Under the pieces are notes generated by a model that saw nothing but the letters and a program-made list of their open reading frames with translations, was not told where the DNA came from and made no database searches. Positions 5,952 to 6,750 of a stretch of 6,750 nucleotides of DNA are shown piece by piece. The stretch is from contig JAMONG010000250.1 in NCBI GenBank assembly GCA_027066595.1, forward strand, positions 1 through 6,750, written 5' to 3'. The stretch's first letter is position 1; each line of letters begins with the position of its first letter. This DNA comes from Sulfurovum sp. Lineage in GTDB: Bacteria; Campylobacterota; Campylobacteria; Campylobacterales; Sulfurovaceae. A program made the translations under genes and the position numbers.

Positions 5952-6750
5952 TGAACAGACCTATCTACATCACCGACCTAGACCACACCTTTTTACGCAC
6001 CGACCAAACGGTAAGTGACTTCTCTACAAATGTTTGGAATAACAAAAGCAAACATGCCATACTCTCAGTAGCAACAGCTAGAAGTTTTCAAAAAACACAT
6101 GATTTTCTAGACAAACTACACCTCGATGCCCCCATGATACTCCTAGATGGAAGTATGATAGTCACCCCTGAAAAAAAACTCATAGATATAAAGACTGTCA
6201 ATAAAGAGTTAGGTGATGCCATCATCTTTGAGGGTGAGAAGTATGGTATCTACCCTTTTATCATCGCCTTAAAAGATGTAGCCACGCTAGAAGAAGCCTT
6301 TCTTTTTCCTAGCACACTTAACATGCATCAACATGGTGTACTAGAGAACTATCGTAATGACCCTCGTATGGTAGAGTGCAAGCAGATACGAGCTATGGCG
6401 TTAAACTTAAAACTTGTCTACTTTGGTGCATATGAGACACTCTTGCCTCTTAGCAAACACTTAGAAGAGACCTTTGGTAAAGCACTGGAATACAAGCTCT
6501 CTCCAGAAAAATACTCTGATGGATGGTTTTTAACCATCCTGCACCCCGAAGGAGACAAAGCCCATGCTCTTAGCAAAGTGATGGAGTACTTGGAGCGTGA
6601 TACACAGGAGGTAACGGTATTTGGTGACTCAGTCAACGACATAGGTATGTTTAAACTAGCAGGTACTTCTGTGGCTGTTTCTAATGCACTTGATGTCGTA
6701 AAAGAGGTAGCCGATGTTATCTTACCCCACTCCAATGATGAAGATGGTGT
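5951..6750 (+). CDS. Cof-type HAD-IIB family phosphatase, 3' end cut off
   Basis: The frame is open from the ATG to the window edge (266 full codons) and most of the domain is present. The haloacid dehalogenase motifs are clear: motif I DLDHT (9-13, nucleophile Asp9 and acid/base Asp11), motif II in SVATAR (Thr42), motif III Lys203 (GDK), and motif IV GDSVNDIGMF (225-234) with the Mg2+-binding aspartates. The insert between motifs II and III (about 70-195) is the alpha/beta cap of subclass IIB. Such enzymes remove phosphate from small molecules (sugar phosphates, phosphorylated cofactors such as PLP or FMN, sucrose phosphate); the substrate cannot be read from this sequence. The typical end (VADVILPHSNDEDGV) suggests few codons are missing. 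The start overlaps the ygiQ stop (TAATG), so it is probably co-transcribed and translationally coupled with ygiQ; no functional link between the two families is established. Confidence 0.9.
   Translation, partial: MNRPIYITDLDHTFLRTDQTVSDFSTNVWNNKSKHAILSVATARSFQKTHDFLDKLHLDAPMILLDGSMIVTPEKKLIDIKTVNKELGDAIIFEGEKYGIYPFIIALKDVATLEEAFLFPSTLNMHQHGVLENYRNDPRMVECKQIRAMALNLKLVYFGAYETLLPLSKHLEETFGKALEYKLSPEKYSDGWFLTILHPEGDKAHALSKVMEYLERDTQEVTVFGDSVNDIGMFKLAGTSVAVSNALDVVKEVADVILPHSNDEDG

Noticed and set aside
6418..6735. 105-residue minus-strand frame at the right end
   Set aside because: It lies opposite the conserved HAD motifs III and IV, which show the plus strand is the coding one.

Overview
The window looks like ordinary chromosomal DNA from a Campylobacterota (Epsilonproteobacteria) bacterium, probably of the Sulfurovum/Sulfurimonas kind. 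This is an inference from three things: the style of the proteins (DEAD-box helicase, YgiQ and a small exported protein), the moderate-to-low GC, and promoters that have a strong -10 box (GCTATAAT) without a convincing -35. No phage, insertion sequence, CRISPR array, rRNA or tRNA gene is visible.

Layout. Bases 1-372 are AT-rich and hold the 3' end of a VOC (glyoxalase-like) gene. It is followed at once by a TfoX C-terminal-domain reading frame that has no usable start and is out of frame across a run of nine A. Next comes thiI (452-1909, +), a full-length tRNA 4-thiouridine synthetase with a C-terminal rhodanese domain; its last codons form the stem of its own terminator. A small exported protein (1923-2162, -) faces it. 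A 422-base gene-free stretch (2163-2584) then carries divergent promoters and a long, hairpin-bearing leader for a DEAD-box RNA helicase (2585-4120, +) with a Gly/Arg-rich tail. A hairpin separates this from ygiQ (4194-5951, +, radical SAM), which overlaps by one base a Cof-type HAD phosphatase gene (5951 to the window end, +).

How the genes relate. thiI, the helicase gene and ygiQ each seem to start their own transcription unit from a near-identical -10 element. ygiQ and the HAD gene form a translationally coupled pair. ThiI (tRNA thiolation, thiazole sulfur transfer) and the helicase (RNA remodelling) are housekeeping RNA functions, but nothing links all the genes into one pathway.

I do not see a clearly new biological system. 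The points most worth checking are the poly-A frame break between the VOC and TfoX_C frames, the probably leaderless ygiQ transcript, the structured helicase leader, and a rhodanese-bearing ThiI in an apparently non-gammaproteobacterial genome.
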